Of a stretch of 64,000 bases of DNA, positions 24,161-32,359 are shown in pieces. Positions within the stretch are counted from its first letter, which is position 1. Every line of letters begins with the position of its first letter. The notes beneath the pieces were generated by a model. The model saw only the letters and a list, made by a program, of their open reading frames with translations, had not been told where the DNA came from and did no database searches. Location: the NCBI GenBank assembly GCA_046349435.1, contig JAXMCI010000004.1, positions 1-64,000 of the forward strand. The letters run 5' to 3'. The stretch comes from JAXMCI01 sp046349435 (lineage in GTDB: Bacteria > Pseudomonadota > Alphaproteobacteria > Dongiales > Dongiaceae). The position numbers and the translations under genes are program-made.

Positions 24161-25318
24161 CTAAGGCGCAGCCGAGGCCGTGGCGAGGGCGCAGGACGGG
24201 CGGGCGCGGATCAGCCCCCAGCCGAACACCGGGTCGCGGCCGGGGGCGCCGAGGTCGACCGCGTCGGCGGCGAGCCGCGCCTCGATCCGGCGGCGGTCCT
24301 CCGGGACGCCGTCCAGCAGCGCCGCGCCGACCGCGGCGGTGACGAAGGGGGCGGCGAAGGAGCTGCCGGTGTTGAACTGGCCGCCCTCGCCGGACGGCGT
24401 CCAGACCTGGACGCCCGGAGCGGCGAAGGCGATGTAGCGGCCGCGGTTGCCGGCCGGGTCGGGATTGCTGCGCGCGTCGACCGCCGCCACGGCCATGACC
24501 TCGGGATAGGCGGCGGGATAGGCCGGCCCCGCCGACGGACCGTCATTGCCGCCGGCGGCGACCAGGATGGTGCCGCTCGCCGCCGCCCGCTGCACCGCCG
24601 CGGCGACCAGCTGGTTGGCATGGCCGGCGAGGCTGAGATTGACCGCCTGGGTGCGCTGGCCCACCAGCCAGTCGAGCGCCGCCGCGAAGGCGACCGCATC
24701 GGCGACGGTGTCGCCGGCCGCGTCGCGTCCGAAGATCTCACCCGCCAGCAGCGTCGCGCCGGGCAGAAGGCCGATGCCATTCGCGCCCACCAGGATGGCG
24801 GCGACCGCGGTGCCGTGGGCGGAGTCCGCACCGGGCGGGCCGAAGGACTGCCGCTGCAGATGGGCGTTCGCCAGGGCCGGCAGCCGGGTGCTGACCTGGG
24901 TGTCGATAATCCCGAGCCGTAGGCCGGCGCCGCAGCCCCGACCCGCCACCCCCCAGGCCACCAGGCGCCGCGCATAGTCGCTGGGCGGCAGCGAGAACGA
25001 GCCCTGCGGCACATAGAGGTCGTCGTAGTCGACGATGATCCCCGGCCGTTGCTGCAGCAGCAGGGACCGGCCGATGCCGGGCGCCATGCCGGCGGGCAGC
25101 CCGACCCGAACGACGCCGAGGCCGAGGGCCGGAAGGCGGCGCTCCTCCAGGACGGTGAAGCCGAGCGACCGGGCCGCCGCCAACCCGGCGGCCGGCTGGT
25201 CGATCAGCAGCAGCTGCCCCGCGGCGACGCGCCGCTCGCTGCGGCTCCAGCCGCGGCCGTCGGGCGTGGCGCTGGTCGGCGCGGCTGCGATGTCGACCGA
25301 GGCCGGAGGGCTGGCCAC
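24161..25318 (-). CDS. S8 subtilisin-family serine peptidase, catalytic part (separated from its N-terminus by a frameshift)
   Basis: As an independent frame it gives 385 residues from a GTG at 25318, with no ribosome site and no signal peptide. The catalytic triad is present: Asp139 (GIIDTQV), His168 (DSAHGTAVA), oxyanion Asn258 (AAGGNDG) and Ser320 (GSSFAAP). The frame stays open upstream past 25500 without any start codon, and reads GGASTGSGTGQSGTETSGTA, a linker-like composition. It therefore looks like the C-terminal part of the gene starting at 25845, shifted by one base near 25400-25440. Expected product: an exported or surface protease with a Gly/Asn-rich spacer. Sequencing error and true decay are both possible. 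Confidence 0.8.
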   Translation of the reverse strand: MASPPASVDIAAAPTSATPDGRGWSRSERRVAAGQLLLIDQPAAGLAAARSLGFTVLEERRLPALGLGVVRVGLPAGMAPGIGRSLLLQQRPGIIVDYDDLYVPQGSFSLPPSDYARRLVAWGVAGRGCGAGLRLGIIDTQVSTRLPALANAHLQRQSFGPPGADSAHGTAVAAILVGANGIGLLPGATLLAGEIFGRDAAGDTVADAVAFAAALDWLVGQRTQAVNLSLAGHANQLVAAAVQRAAASGTILVAAGGNDGPSAGPAYPAAYPEVMAVAAVDARSNPDPAGNRGRYIAFAAPGVQVWTPSGEGGQFNTGSSFAAPFVTAAVGAALLDGVPEDRRRIEARLAADAVDLGAPGRDPVFGWGLIRARPSCALATASAAP

Positions 25319-25845
25319 CGGGGCCGCGACGGCGGCGGAGCCGGCCGGCGTCTCCGCGACGCGGGCGGCCGTGCCGCTCGTTTCGGTGCCGCTCTGGCCG
25401 GTGCCGCTTCCGGTGGAAGCGCCGCCACGCTGCCGGCGGCATCGCTGTCGCCGTCGCCGCTGGCAGCGTCGTTGCCGTCGTCGTTTCCATCGGCCTTGCC
25501 GTCGCCGGCCGCCTTGCGGTTGCCCTCGCCGCCGGCGTCGCCGTGCGCACTGCCTTCGGCCTTGCCGTTGTCGTTCCCGCCGGCCTTGCCGTTGTCGTTC
25601 CCGCCGGCCTTGCCGCTGTCGTTCCCGCCGGCCTTGCCGTTGTCGTTCCCGCCGCCATCGCCGTTGCCGTTCCCGCCGGCGTTGCCTTTGCCGTTCCCGC
25701 CGCCATTGCCGCCCCCGTTTCCGTTGCCGGCCGCGTGGGCGACGGTGCCGCCATCGAGGGAGGGCAGCCAGAGCGGCGCGAAGATCAGCCCGGCAATGGC
25801 GAGGGCCCCAGCCGGCAGCAGCAGCCCCAGCCGGCGACGACTCAC
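25204..25845 (-). CDS. N-terminal part of the broken S8 peptidase: signal peptide and Gly/Asn-rich repeat
   Basis: 213 residues as read, starting at a GTG (25845) that overlaps the anti-sigma stop (GTGA). Residues 1-38 are a signal peptide (RRRLGLLLPAGALAIAGLIF, ending AHA). Residues 39-130 are low complexity: GNGNGGGNGGG, then four AGGNDNGK-type units encoded by 24-base tandem repeats. After about residue 145 (DSDAAGSVA) the reading becomes Arg/Pro/Ala-rich (RPPASRRRRPAPPPSRP), the sign of an out-of-frame GC-rich stretch. A -1 shift, or one missing base, near there would join it to the subtilase domain. It is coupled to an anti-sigma-like gene. Confidence 0.7.
   Translation of the reverse strand: MSRRRLGLLLPAGALAIAGLIFAPLWLPSLDGGTVAHAAGNGNGGGNGGGNGKGNAGGNGNGDGGGNDNGKAGGNDSGKAGGNDNGKAGGNDNGKAEGSAHGDAGGEGNRKAAGDGKADGNDDGNDAASGDGDSDAAGSVAALPPEAAPARAAPKRAARPPASRRRRPAPPPSRPRWPALRPRSTSQPRRPAPRPTAAAGAAASGASPRGSCC
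25561..25656 (-). repeat. Four tandem 24-base repeats coding AGGNDNGK
   Basis: Four near-identical 24-base units (25561, 25585, 25609, 25633) lie inside the subtilase N-terminal part; degenerate copies continue to about 25730. They keep frame and encode a Gly/Asn/Lys spacer. Copy number could vary between strains, and slippage here can cause frame errors. Confidence 0.85.
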
Positions 25846-26486
25846 GTGCGAGGCTCCGTCAGCACGTCCCAACCGCCGTCGGGGCGGCGGCAGGCGATGC
25901 CGTCCTCCGCCGCCGGGCTGCCTCCGCGCAACTCGGCGTGGAACTCGCGACAGATCAGACCGGAGCGCGTGGCGAGCTCGCCGAGAATGGTGATCCTCCC
26001 GCCCCTCGCCGCGCCCGGCGCGCCGTAGTCGACGGTCTCGCCGGGCTTGGCGGTGTCGAGCGCGCCGTAGAGCGCGGGTGCGAAGGGATCCGGCGGTGCC
26101 GCGGCATCGTCGCTGGCGGGCCGGAGCGTCGAGGGGCCGGAGGGCATGAGCTGGATCGCGGCGAGCAGGGCAAGCCCGATCGAGGCCGCCACCGCCGGGC
26201 CGAGGTAGCGGCGCCACGCCGGCTGGCGCGGCCGCGCTCGCAGCGGCACGACGTTGTCGCCCTCGAGCAGATGGCTCAGCCGCGCCGGCACCGGGCGCCG
26301 CGCCACCTCGGCAAAGGCGGCAGCGGCGGCCTCGGCCGCGCCCCGCATCTCGGCGGCCATGCGTGCGGCGACCGGGTCCGCGGCGATGGCGCGCTCGACC
26401 GCCTCGCGCTCGCCCGCGGGCAATTCGCCGTCGAGATAGGCCACGATCTGCTCGGGCGTGACGCCCGGGGCCGCCGGCTCCGGCAT
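25842..26486 (-). CDS. Anti-sigma factor-like membrane protein
   Basis: 214 residues. The N-terminus (EQIVAYLDGELPAGEREAVERAIAADP) matches the helix pair of anti-sigma factors of the FecR/RsiW kind, though the zinc HxxxCxxC motif is absent. A single membrane helix follows at about 92-110 (YLGPAVAASIGLALLAAIQL). The C-terminal periplasmic part (ITILGELATRSGLICREFHA, GIACRRPDGGWDV) has two cysteines. Such proteins hold an ECF sigma factor inactive, but no sigma gene adjoins: the next gene upstream is a LivM permease. It is translationally coupled to the subtilase gene, so the two probably work together in surface signalling or proteolysis. Confidence 0.75.
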   Translation of the reverse strand: MPEPAAPGVTPEQIVAYLDGELPAGEREAVERAIAADPVAARMAAEMRGAAEAAAAAFAEVARRPVPARLSHLLEGDNVVPLRARPRQPAWRRYLGPAVAASIGLALLAAIQLMPSGPSTLRPASDDAAAPPDPFAPALYGALDTAKPGETVDYGAPGAARGGRITILGELATRSGLICREFHAELRGGSPAAEDGIACRRPDGGWDVLTEPRT

Positions 26487-26559
26487 GGCTAATGTCCAGT
26501 TCCCGCCCGGCCTGGCGACGCTCGCCCCCCGGCGCCGGCCGGCGCATGTCCCACGGCGA

Positions 26560-27558
26560 TCATGCTATCCGATCTGCGGCCGGGCGGTCGACCGGCTTTG
26601 CCGGCCCGCCGGGCTCCGGCGGCGGCCCGGGAGGCCGCTCCGGCAGCAGCCCGCGGGCGAAGCGCTGCAGCACGACCTGCAGCAGCAGCCCGATCAGGAA
26701 GACCCGGATGTAGGCGGCGCGGGTCAGCCATTCCGCCGGCAGCTCCGTGGTGAACAGCTCCGTCCCCGACCAGATCGTCCAGATCACCACGCATCCGAGA
26801 ATGGCGCCCCGGTTGTTGCCGCTGCCGCCGGCGATCAGCATCACCCAGACCAGGAACGTGGTGGCGAGGGGCTCGGTTGCCTCGGGGCCGATGAACTTGG
26901 CGTAGTGCGCCATCAGCGCGCCGCCCAGCCCCATGATCATCGAGCCGAGCACGAAGGCCTGCAGCTGGAAGCGGACCACGTCCTTGCCGGCCGCCGCCGC
27001 CGCGTCGGCGTTCTCGCGGATCGCCCGCATCACCCGCCCCCAGGGGGCGCGGCGGCCGCGCTCCAGCAGCTGGTAGAGGACCAGCACGATGGCGGCGACG
27101 ATGGCGAGGTAGCCGATCTGCCACCACGGCGTCGGCCAGCTCTCGAACGGCCGCGGCACGTCGGTGATGCCGCGCGTGCCGGCCGTCAGCCACTGCTCGT
27201 TCTTCAGCACCAGCCGCAGGATCTCGGCGATGCCGATGGTGGCGATCGCCAGGTAGTCGCTGCGCAGCCGGAGGCAGATCCGGCCGATCGGCCAGGCGAT
27301 CAGCCCGGCGGCGGCCATCGCGGCGACCAGGCCGAGCGGCACCGGCAGGCCGAAGCCGCCGAGATGGTCGGACGAGGCGGGCGAGGTCAGGATCGCCGAG
27401 GCGTAGGCGCCGATCGCGAAGAACCCGGCGATGCCGGCGTTGAACAGGCCGGTCATGCCCCACTGGATGTTGAGGCCGAGCGCCAGCACGGCATAGATGC
27501 CGGACATCGTCAGCAGGCTGACCAGGTACATGCCCCAGCCGTAGAGACCGCCGGACAT
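26560..27558 (-). CDS. livM: LIV-type ABC transporter permease (LivM), second system
   Basis: 332 residues with the LivM marks GLNIQWGMTGLFNAGIAGFFAIGAY, YLAIATIGIAEILRL and MLIAGGSGNNRGAILGCVV. The protein is longer than the first LivM and has a Pro/Gly-rich C-terminal tail (RPPGPPPEPGGPAKPVDRP). It is the last gene of the operon starting at 32239. It pairs with the LivH product of 27572-28462. Confidence 0.9.
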   Translation of the reverse strand: MSGGLYGWGMYLVSLLTMSGIYAVLALGLNIQWGMTGLFNAGIAGFFAIGAYASAILTSPASSDHLGGFGLPVPLGLVAAMAAAGLIAWPIGRICLRLRSDYLAIATIGIAEILRLVLKNEQWLTAGTRGITDVPRPFESWPTPWWQIGYLAIVAAIVLVLYQLLERGRRAPWGRVMRAIRENADAAAAAGKDVVRFQLQAFVLGSMIMGLGGALMAHYAKFIGPEATEPLATTFLVWVMLIAGGSGNNRGAILGCVVIWTIWSGTELFTTELPAEWLTRAAYIRVFLIGLLLQVVLQRFARGLLPERPPGPPPEPGGPAKPVDRPAADRIA

Positions 27559-27571
27559 CAGCGCGCCCCCA

Positions 27572-28462
27572 TCAGAAGACCCTGCCGCGGAACAGGCCGG
27601 TCGGCCGCCAGATCAGCATCGCCACCATCAGGGTGAAGGCGACCGCCGTCTTGTAGCCCGGGGAGAGCAGCGGCTCCTCGCCGATCCAGGGATAGGCCGA
27701 GAGCTCCTCGGCCAGCCCGATCACCAGGCCGCCGGCGATCGCACCGTAGGGCCGACCGATGCCGCCCAGGATGGCGGCGGCGAAGACCGGCAGCAGCAGG
27801 TCCCAGCCCATGCTCGGGTTGAGCTGGGTGTCCATGCCCTCGAAGACCCCGGCGACGGCGGCCAGCGCCGCGCCGATCGCCCAGGTCCACAGGATCACCC
27901 GCTCGGTGGCGATGCCGGTGACCCGGGCCAGCTCGGGATCGTCGCTCATCGCCCGCATCGCCTTGCCGTGACGGCTGCGCGTGAGGAAGAGGTGCAGGGC
28001 CACGACGAGCAGCACCGTGCCGCCGACGATCCAGAGATGGCGGGGGGCCACGCGCAGCGTGTCGAGCAGGATCCAGGGCCGCTCGATGCCGTTGCGGTAG
28101 GGCACCGACTCGACGCCCCAGAAGAGCTGCACCGCCGAGCGCAGCATCAGCGCCACGCCGAACGAGGCGATCACCACGACGATCGTCGGACGCGACCGGA
28201 ACGGCCGGTAGAACAGCCGGTCGACGCCGATCGCCACCGCGGCGGTGAGGATCGCCGCCACCGGCAGCGCGGCGAGCGGCGGCCAGCCGAGATGCAGCAC
28301 GATGCTGAGCGCGAAATAGCCGCCCAGCGTCATCAGGTCGCCATGGGCGAAATGGGCGAAGCGCAGGATGCCGAACAGCATCGAGACGCCGATCGCGCCG
28401 AGCGCGTAGATGCTGCCCAGCACCAGCCCGGGGATCAGGTAGAAATTGACGAACTCGAGCAT
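27572..28462 (-). CDS. livH: LIV-type ABC transporter permease (LivH), second system
   Basis: 296 residues: LGSIYALGAIGVSMLFGILRFAHFAHGDLMTLGGYFA at the N-terminus and FAAAILGGIGRPYGAIAGGLVIGL near the C-terminus are classic LivH signatures, with about eight membrane helices. It precedes livM by 13 bases. A single palindromic repeat lies between it and livF upstream. Confidence 0.91.
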   Translation of the reverse strand: MLEFVNFYLIPGLVLGSIYALGAIGVSMLFGILRFAHFAHGDLMTLGGYFALSIVLHLGWPPLAALPVAAILTAAVAIGVDRLFYRPFRSRPTIVVVIASFGVALMLRSAVQLFWGVESVPYRNGIERPWILLDTLRVAPRHLWIVGGTVLLVVALHLFLTRSRHGKAMRAMSDDPELARVTGIATERVILWTWAIGAALAAVAGVFEGMDTQLNPSMGWDLLLPVFAAAILGGIGRPYGAIAGGLVIGLAEELSAYPWIGEEPLLSPGYKTAVAFTLMVAMLIWRPTGLFRGRVF

Positions 28463-28470
28463 CGTCAGTT

Positions 28471-28498
28471 TCCCTCGCCCGCGAAGCGGGAGAGGGAG
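28471..28498. repeat. Single palindromic repeat between livF and livH
   Basis: TCCCTCGCCCGC-GAA-GCGGGAGAGGGA, with 11 of 12 stem pairs matched. It belongs to the same family as 2788-2819 and 42361-42388 and lies inside an operon. Confidence 0.65.
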
Positions 28499-28531
28499 GG
28501 GCCGGCATCGGTGCTTGTCGTCGCCACCATC

Positions 28532-29248
28532 CTAGCCCCCGAGGAACGACGCCGCGACCTCGCGATTGGCGAGCAGCGCGGCGCCGCGGTCGGTGAAGCG
28601 GTTGCGGCCGGTGGCGAGCACGTAGCCGGTATGCGCGATGGCGAGCGCCTGGCGGGCGTTCTGCTCGACCATCAGGATGCCGACGCCCGAGGCATTGATC
28701 GCCGTCACCCGCTCGAAGATCTCGTCGATGTAGCGCGGCGACAGGCCGGCGGTCGGCTCGTCGAGCAGCAGCAGCTTCGGCCCGGCCATCAGCGCCCGGC
28801 CGATCGCCACCATCTGGCGCTGGCCGCCGGAGAGCTCGCCCGCCGGCTGGCGCCGCTTCTCGCGCAGCGGCGGGAACAGGCCGTAGACCTGCTCCAGCTC
28901 GCCGCGCCAGTCGTCGTCGCGGACATAGGCGCCCATCTCCAGGTTCTCCTCGACCGAGAGATGGCGGAAGACATTGCGCTCCTGCGGCACGTAGGCCATG
29001 CCGCGGCGGACCAGCCGCTCCGGCGGCTCGCCGGTGATGTCGGCATCGGCGAAGCGCACCCGGCCCTGGCGCAGCCGCACCATGCCGAAGATCGCCTTCA
29101 TGGCGGTCGACTTGCCGGCCCCGTTCGGCCCGACGATGACCGCGATCTCGCCCGCCGTCACGGCGAGGTCGATGCCGTTCAGGATGTCGTTGCCGCCATA
29201 GCCGCCGACCAGCCCCGTGGCGGCGAGCAGGGTCGCGCCGCCGGTCAT
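28532..29248 (-). CDS. livF: LIV-type ABC transporter ATP-binding protein (LivF), second system
   Basis: 238 residues: Walker A GPNGAGKST, YVPQERNVF segment, signature LSGGQRQMVAIGRAL, Walker B LLLLDEPTAGLSP and switch LMVEQNA. Its ATG overlaps the livG stop by four bases. It is 283 residues' worth of sequence away from any binding-protein gene: none exists in this operon. Confidence 0.92.
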   Translation of the reverse strand: MTGGATLLAATGLVGGYGGNDILNGIDLAVTAGEIAVIVGPNGAGKSTAMKAIFGMVRLRQGRVRFADADITGEPPERLVRRGMAYVPQERNVFRHLSVEENLEMGAYVRDDDWRGELEQVYGLFPPLREKRRQPAGELSGGQRQMVAIGRALMAGPKLLLLDEPTAGLSPRYIDEIFERVTAINASGVGILMVEQNARQALAIAHTGYVLATGRNRFTDRGAALLANREVAASFLGG

Positions 29249-30039
29249 GCCCTGGCCTCGGCGCGGTGCGCGGCGCGGCTGCCGAGATAGGCCTCGATCA
29301 CCGCGTCGTTGCGGCGGATCTCGGCCATCGTGCCCTGGGTCAGCACGGTGCCTTCGGCCATGACGATGACCGGATCGCAGAGCCGCTGGATCAGGTCCAT
29401 GTCGTGCTCGATGACGCAGAAGGTGAGGCCGCGCTCGCGGTTCAGCCGCTCGATATGGCCGGCGAGCTCGCCCAGCAGCGTGCGGTTGACCCCGGCGCCG
29501 ACCTCGTCGAGCAGCACCAGCCGGGCCTCGGTCATCATCGCCCGGCCGAGCTCGAGCAGCTTCTTCTGGCCGCCCGACAGGTTGCCGGCGAGCTCGCGCT
29601 CGAGCGGGTCGAGCCGCAGGAAGGCCAGCACCTCGCGGGCGCGGTCGCGCAGCGCCCGCTCCTCGGCCTGCACCCGGGCCCAGGCGAGCCAGGCCCGGGA
29701 GAGCCGCTCGCCGCTCTGGCCGGGCGGCACCACCATCAGGTTCTCCAGCACGGTCATGCGCGAGAACTCGTGGGCGATCTGGAAGGTGCGCACCAGGCCG
29801 AGCGCGAACAGCTCGTGGGTGCGCCGGCCGGTGACGTCCCGGCCGTCGAGCAGGATCCGCCCGCCATCGGGCGGCAGCGCGCCGGCGACGATGTTGAAGA
29901 GCGTGCTCTTGCCGGCCCCGTTCGGCCCGATCAGCCCGGTGACCGAGCCGCGCGCCACCGTCAGCGAGCAGTCGCGCACGGCGCGGATGCCGCCAAACGA
30001 CAGCGAGACATTCTCGATCGCCAGGATCGGCTGGGTCAC
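29245..30039 (-). CDS. livG: LIV-type ABC transporter ATP-binding protein (LivG), second system
   Basis: 264 residues from a GTG at 30039, which overlaps the aminotransferase stop (GTGA) and places the start directly before ILAIENVSLSFGGIRAV. Walker A GPNGAGKST, signature NLSGGQKKLLELGRAM, Walker B LVLLDEVGAGVN and switch CVIEHDMDLI are present. The Walker B segment ends DEVGAG instead of the common DEPxAG, a small change that keeps the catalytic Glu. The upstream reading in the same frame is Arg-rich and non-coding in character. Confidence 0.91.
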   Translation of the reverse strand: MTQPILAIENVSLSFGGIRAVRDCSLTVARGSVTGLIGPNGAGKSTLFNIVAGALPPDGGRILLDGRDVTGRRTHELFALGLVRTFQIAHEFSRMTVLENLMVVPPGQSGERLSRAWLAWARVQAEERALRDRAREVLAFLRLDPLERELAGNLSGGQKKLLELGRAMMTEARLVLLDEVGAGVNRTLLGELAGHIERLNRERGLTFCVIEHDMDLIQRLCDPVIVMAEGTVLTQGTMAEIRRNDAVIEAYLGSRAAHRAEARA

Positions 30040-31127
30040 GGGGCGGGTCCCGCCGGCAGCCGGTCGAGCGCCTCGAGCAGCGCGTCGTTCTCGGCCGGCC
30101 GCCCCAGCGTGATCCGCAGGTGCCGCGGCAGGCCGTAATCGTCGAGCGGCCGCACCAGGATGTCGGCGGTGCCGAGATGGGCGACGGCGCCGGACGCGTC
30201 GCCGCAGCCGGCCGGCAGCCCGGCGCAGAGGAAGTTGCCGCCGGACGGCACCACGGCGAAGCCGAGCCCGGTGAGCGCGGCGCCGACGCGCCGGCGCTCG
30301 GCCGCCGCCTCGTCCCGCGCCGCGGCGACGAAGTCGAGATCCTCGAGCGCGGCGGCGGCGGCGGCCTGGGCGACCGCGTTGACGTTGCCGACGCCGCGCA
30401 TCCGGTTCAGCGCCGGCGCCAGCCCGGCCGGGCACTGCACCCAGCCGACGCGCAGCGCCGCCAGCCCGAAGGCCTTGGAGAAGGTGCGCAGCACGAAGAC
30501 GTTGGGCCGGCCGGCGACCAGCGCGTGGCCGGCCTCGTAGGCGGGGTCGTCGACATACTCGGCATAGGCCGAGTCGACGACCAGCGCGACCTCGGGCGGC
30601 AGCCCGTCGGCGAGCCGGCGCAGCGCCGCCCCGTCGACCCAGCTGCCGGTCGGGTTGTTCGGGTTGGCGAGGAACAGGATGCGGGTGCGCGCCGTGACGC
30701 GCGCCAGCAGCGCGTCGATGTCGGCGGTCATGGCGCGCTCCGGCGCCGTGACCGGCGTCGCGCCGACCCGCGCCGTCACCATCGGGAATTGCAGGAAGCC
30801 GTGCTCGGTGAACAGCACCTCGTCGCCCGGCCGGGCGAACAGCCGGGCGATCACGTCGAGCAGCTCCTCGGAGCCGTTGCCGCAGACGATGTCCGCGGCC
30901 GGCAGCCTCCAGGTGCCGGCGATCGCCTCGCGCAGCGAGCGGCTGGACGGGTCGGGATAGCGATGGAGGTTGCGCAGCCGCATCTCGGCCGCGGCGAGCG
31001 CGCGCGGGCTGGCGCCGCGGCTCGACTCGTTGAGCGACAGGTCGATCGGCGACCGGCGGCCGGCCAGCGCCACCCCGCGCACGATGACGTGCTCGAACGC
31101 CGCCATGTAGGGCCGCGGGCCGCTCAT
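30036..31127 (-). CDS. Class I/II aminotransferase, HisC-like
   Basis: 363 residues from an ATG that overlaps the upstream stop (ATGA). It has the fold type I PLP pattern of histidinol-phosphate aminotransferase: LSLNESSRGASPRAL, GNGSEELLDVIARLF, FLANPNNPTGSWVD, VDSAYAEYVDD and the PLP lysine in RTFSKAFGLAALRVGW. No other his genes are nearby. Sitting between a flavin monooxygenase and LIV ATPase genes, it more likely transaminates an imported amino compound than makes histidine. Substrate unknown. Confidence 0.87.
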   Translation of the reverse strand: MSGPRPYMAAFEHVIVRGVALAGRRSPIDLSLNESSRGASPRALAAAEMRLRNLHRYPDPSSRSLREAIAGTWRLPAADIVCGNGSEELLDVIARLFARPGDEVLFTEHGFLQFPMVTARVGATPVTAPERAMTADIDALLARVTARTRILFLANPNNPTGSWVDGAALRRLADGLPPEVALVVDSAYAEYVDDPAYEAGHALVAGRPNVFVLRTFSKAFGLAALRVGWVQCPAGLAPALNRMRGVGNVNAVAQAAAAAALEDLDFVAAARDEAAAERRRVGAALTGLGFAVVPSGGNFLCAGLPAGCGDASGAVAHLGTADILVRPLDDYGLPRHLRITLGRPAENDALLEALDRLPAGPAP

Positions 31128-32239
31128 GAGGGGAGCGGCGCGGCGGGACGGCGCAGCCCGGCCTGCTCGAGCAGCGGCAGCACGCGGGCGAGGAAGAAGG
31201 GCAGCTCGTCGCGGAAATTGACGAAGGAGACGGTGGTGCCGGCGAAGCCGATGCGGTGCATCTCGGCCATCTCGGCGGCGATCCGCTCGGGCGATCCGAC
31301 CAGCGGATAGGTGCCGACGCCGCCGGCGAAGCGCTGCCGGTACTGCGCGAAGACGTGCGGGTCGTGCGAGTTGGCGAATTCCTTCTTCAGCGCCATGTGG
31401 CGGTCGACCGCGCCGTGGTCGGCCTGCTCTACCGCGTAGTGGCGGTAGTAGTCCTCGGCCTCGCGGTCGGTCTCGCGGCAGACGACGTGCGTCGTGGTGA
31501 AGACGCCGAGCGCGCGGCCGTGCCGCCGGCCGCGCTCGGTGATGTCGCGGATATGGGCGGCGCCGCTCTCGATCTCGGCGAAGGTGGTGAAGAGGAAGTC
31601 GCTGGTCCGCGCCGCGAACTCGCGGCCGTCGGCCGAGAAGGCGGCCGACATGGTGACCGGCCGCGGCTGCTGCAGCGTCGCCGGCGATCCCACCACGCCC
31701 TTGAGGTCGAAGTAGCGGCCCTTGAAGTCGAAGGGCGGGCCGCCGGCCAGGATGCGGGACAGCACCTCGTACCACTCCAGCCCCTGGGCGTAGCGGTCGT
31801 CGGCCTGGCCGACGCCGAACATCTCGAACTCCGGCTGGTTCCAGCCGCAGACGATGTTGAGCCCGGCCCGCCCGCCGCTGACATGGTCGATGGTGGCCAG
31901 CGCCTTGGCGGCGAACACCGGATGCACCAGCGGCGCGTGCACGGTGGCGAAGATGCCGATCCGCCGGGTCAGCGCCGCCAGCGCGGCGCCGTGGGTCAGC
32001 GTCTCGAAGGAGCGCCCGCGCGGGTCGGTCTCGCCGCCGAAGCCCTTCCAGCGGGCGATCGGCAGGATGAACTCCAGCCCGGCGGCGTCGGCCATCGCCG
32101 CCACCGCGGCGATGTCGGGCCATTCGGCGCGCCAGCGCTCCGGCACCGTGGTGAGAGCGATGCCGCCATCGGCATTGACCGAGAAGACGCCGAGCTTGAA
32201 GGGGTTGGGGCCGAGCAGCGGGTGGGGTGCAAGGGTCAA
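31124..32239 (-). CDS. LLM-class flavin-dependent monooxygenase (SsuD/RutA-like)
   Basis: 371 residues; the best start is a TTG at 32239, because no in-frame ATG or GTG lies upstream of the conserved beginning (PNPFKLGVFSVNADGG). Luciferase-like TIM-barrel motifs: AAMADAAGLEFILPIARWKG, GRAGLNIVCGWNQPEFEMFG, PRPVTMSAAFSADGREFAA and a C-terminal VGSPERIAAEMAEM. These match two-component monooxygenases that use reduced FMN to open heterocycles or cleave C-S or C-N bonds. A partner flavin reductase is not in the window. It begins the operon that includes an aminotransferase and a LIV transporter. Confidence 0.87.
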   Translation of the reverse strand: MTLAPHPLLGPNPFKLGVFSVNADGGIALTTVPERWRAEWPDIAAVAAMADAAGLEFILPIARWKGFGGETDPRGRSFETLTHGAALAALTRRIGIFATVHAPLVHPVFAAKALATIDHVSGGRAGLNIVCGWNQPEFEMFGVGQADDRYAQGLEWYEVLSRILAGGPPFDFKGRYFDLKGVVGSPATLQQPRPVTMSAAFSADGREFAARTSDFLFTTFAEIESGAAHIRDITERGRRHGRALGVFTTTHVVCRETDREAEDYYRHYAVEQADHGAVDRHMALKKEFANSHDPHVFAQYRQRFAGGVGTYPLVGSPERIAAEMAEMHRIGFAGTTVSFVNFRDELPFFLARVLPLLEQAGLRRPAAPLPS

Positions 32240-32359
32240 GATGGCTGGCCGGTCGTCGTTGCTTGGCGGCGATGATAGGCCGGGGCCGAGGGGCCGGCTA
32301 GGGGCGCCCGCGCCCGTGCCATGCCCGTGCTATCCTCGGGCCGGGACTGAAGGTGCGGC

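Noticed and set aside
25561..25730. Possible CRISPR or satellite array
   Set aside because: Units are 24 bases with no spacers, stay in frame and encode a Gly/Asn spacer inside a protein.
30036..31127. hisC for histidine biosynthesis
   Set aside because: No other his genes are nearby and it is embedded in a LIV/monooxygenase operon; the HisC likeness is shared by many related aminotransferases.
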